Shown in pieces: positions 63,372-64,000 of a stretch of 64,000 nucleotides of DNA (the stretch's first letter is position 1; each line of letters starts with the position of its first letter). The notes under the pieces were generated by a model, which worked only from the letters and a program-made list of their open reading frames with translations, was not told the DNA's origin and searched no databases. The position numbers and the translations under genes were made by a program. The DNA comes from an uncultured Lacinutrix sp. (GTDB lineage Bacteria; Bacteroidota; Bacteroidia; Flavobacteriales; Flavobacteriaceae): assembly GCF_947500325.1 (NCBI RefSeq), contig NZ_CANMRQ010000011.1, forward strand, positions 1 to 64,000. The letters run 5' to 3'.

Positions 63372-63986
63372 TTAAACCATTCTCTTTTTAAAATAGCAGC
63401 GGTCAGCAAATATTTGAAAAACAAAAATTAAAACAAATAGCATGCGAGCGGTTAGAGGTAATAAAGGCGAAATGATTATAGATAGTAGCCAAACAAAAAT
63501 AGCATTTAAGGAACGAAATTTTAACCACTTTGCTAATATTGGAGTCATACCTAATTTGCCCATTTCATTTTTAGAAATATTTTGAATTAGTAAAAAATTA
63601 AAAACACCAATACAAGTCAAGTTTATACTATATAAAATAAATGGTCCATTAGTATTAAATCCTTCTACATATAAAGCAGTTGAGAATGGAAGTAGTACAA
63701 CAAACAATAATAAGAATATATTTATCCATAACAGTTTATCATTAATTTTTGTTACGTATTTAAAAATACGTAAGTGAGAAACCCAGTAAAGAGCAGTTAC
63801 TAAAAAACTAACAAAAAAACCAATAAAACTAGGAATCCTATTACTTAGCAATTCCATAATCCCAACATCGTATATTTTTTGAGTTTCTGGAATTTCAATT
63901 TCTAAAACAAGTAAGGTCATTGCAATAGAGAAAACAGCATCACAAAATGAAGCAACTCGACCTTTATCATAAACTATATCATTCAT
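63372..63986 (-). CDS. TMEM175-family (DUF1211) potassium channel-like protein
   Basis: The 204-residue membrane protein begins with the family motif at the first helix, RVASFCDAVFSIAMTLLVLEI (10-30), where the usual RxxxFSD reads RxxxFCD. About six hydrophobic segments follow, the normal bacterial TMEM175 plan. In known members tetramers conduct potassium through a leucine-lined gate (LL in TLLVLE). The Ser-to-Cys change at the motif may affect the filter network. The gene ends well inside the window and starts 14 nt from its edge. Confidence 0.85.
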   Translation of the reverse strand: MNDIVYDKGRVASFCDAVFSIAMTLLVLEIEIPETQKIYDVGIMELLSNRIPSFIGFFVSFLVTALYWVSHLRIFKYVTKINDKLLWINIFLLLFVVLLPFSTALYVEGFNTNGPFILYSINLTCIGVFNFLLIQNISKNEMGKLGMTPILAKWLKFRSLNAIFVWLLSIIISPLLPLTARMLFVLIFVFQIFADRCYFKKRMV

Positions 63987-64000
63987 GAGTCGAATATAGA

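Noticed and set aside
1-64000. tRNA, rRNA, CRISPR, insertion sequence or prophage
   Set aside because: No cloverleaf, rRNA segment, regular repeat-spacer array, transposase or phage gene was found on reading both strands.

Overview
The window looks like a chromosomal segment of a marine-type Flavobacteriaceae (phylum Bacteroidota). The sequence is AT-rich throughout. Genes use ATG with little Shine-Dalgarno signal, several promoters fit the Bacteroidota -7 consensus TAnnTTTG, and many families are typical of the group: YfhO membrane proteins, DUF4834, DUF3667, DUF6146/DUF6787-like proteins, a LuxC-like acyl-CoA reductase, a TonB receptor with a carboxypeptidase-like N-terminal domain, and a UvrA/ECF sigma pair. 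I see no rRNA, tRNA, CRISPR array, insertion sequence or phage module. The genus cannot be fixed from this evidence.

Layout. 0.2-2.6 kb: an alpha-oxoamine synthase (serine palmitoyltransferase-like) faces a GNAT-like protein, with a long perfect terminator palindrome between them. 2.7-9.5 kb: an outer-membrane protein, a DUF4834 protein and a surface-glycan operon (YfhO, glycosyltransferase 4, flippase). 9.5-18.1 kb: small exported proteins, two related secreted proteins that share a sigma-54-like promoter motif, a lone helicase domain, a HEAT-repeat DNA alkylation repair-like gene joined to an SplB-like radical SAM gene, an AraC regulator broken by one stop codon, and an intact AraC regulator beside a HbpS/GlcG-like protein. 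18.2-24.4 kb: a DUF3667 protein, uvrA, an ECF sigma factor with a 47-residue follower, and divergent nth and bcp. 24.4-28.2 kb: an accessory block of three minus-strand genes plus about 1.1 kb of noncoding DNA, bounded on both sides by nearly identical terminator hairpins. 28.2-35.4 kb: yebC, a secreted helical protein with an S41 protease, pterin dehydratase, an RmlD-like protein, glutaminase and gcvT. 35.7-42.6 kb: a multispanning membrane protein, a putative metal-uptake locus (His-rich peptide, TonB receptor, lipoprotein) and a DUF937 protein. 42.8-46.5 kb: serA, serC, a LuxC-like reductase and a divergent ferredoxin. 46.6-53.5 kb: a secreted regulatory-domain protein, ychF, and a 5-oxoproline operon (Nramp-like transporter, pxpABC). 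53.6-59.9 kb: parE-parC, an alpha/beta hydrolase and a minimal ABC pair. 60-64 kb: secreted or lipid-anchored unknown proteins, the remains of a zinc-peptidase-like gene, and a TMEM175-like channel.

How the genes work together. The clearest functional units are the glycan export operon, serine synthesis (serA, serC), 5-oxoproline salvage (transporter plus pxpABC), topoisomerase IV, and DNA repair (uvrA, nth, alkylation-repair/SplB-like pair). The most unusual points are the paired sigma-54-like promoters of two repeat-containing secreted paralogs, the Nramp-like protein without metal-ligand residues in the pxp operon, the repeat-bounded accessory block, the iron-sulfur-free endonuclease III, and several decayed or minimal genes (AraC pseudogene, headless zincin, solitary RecA domain).
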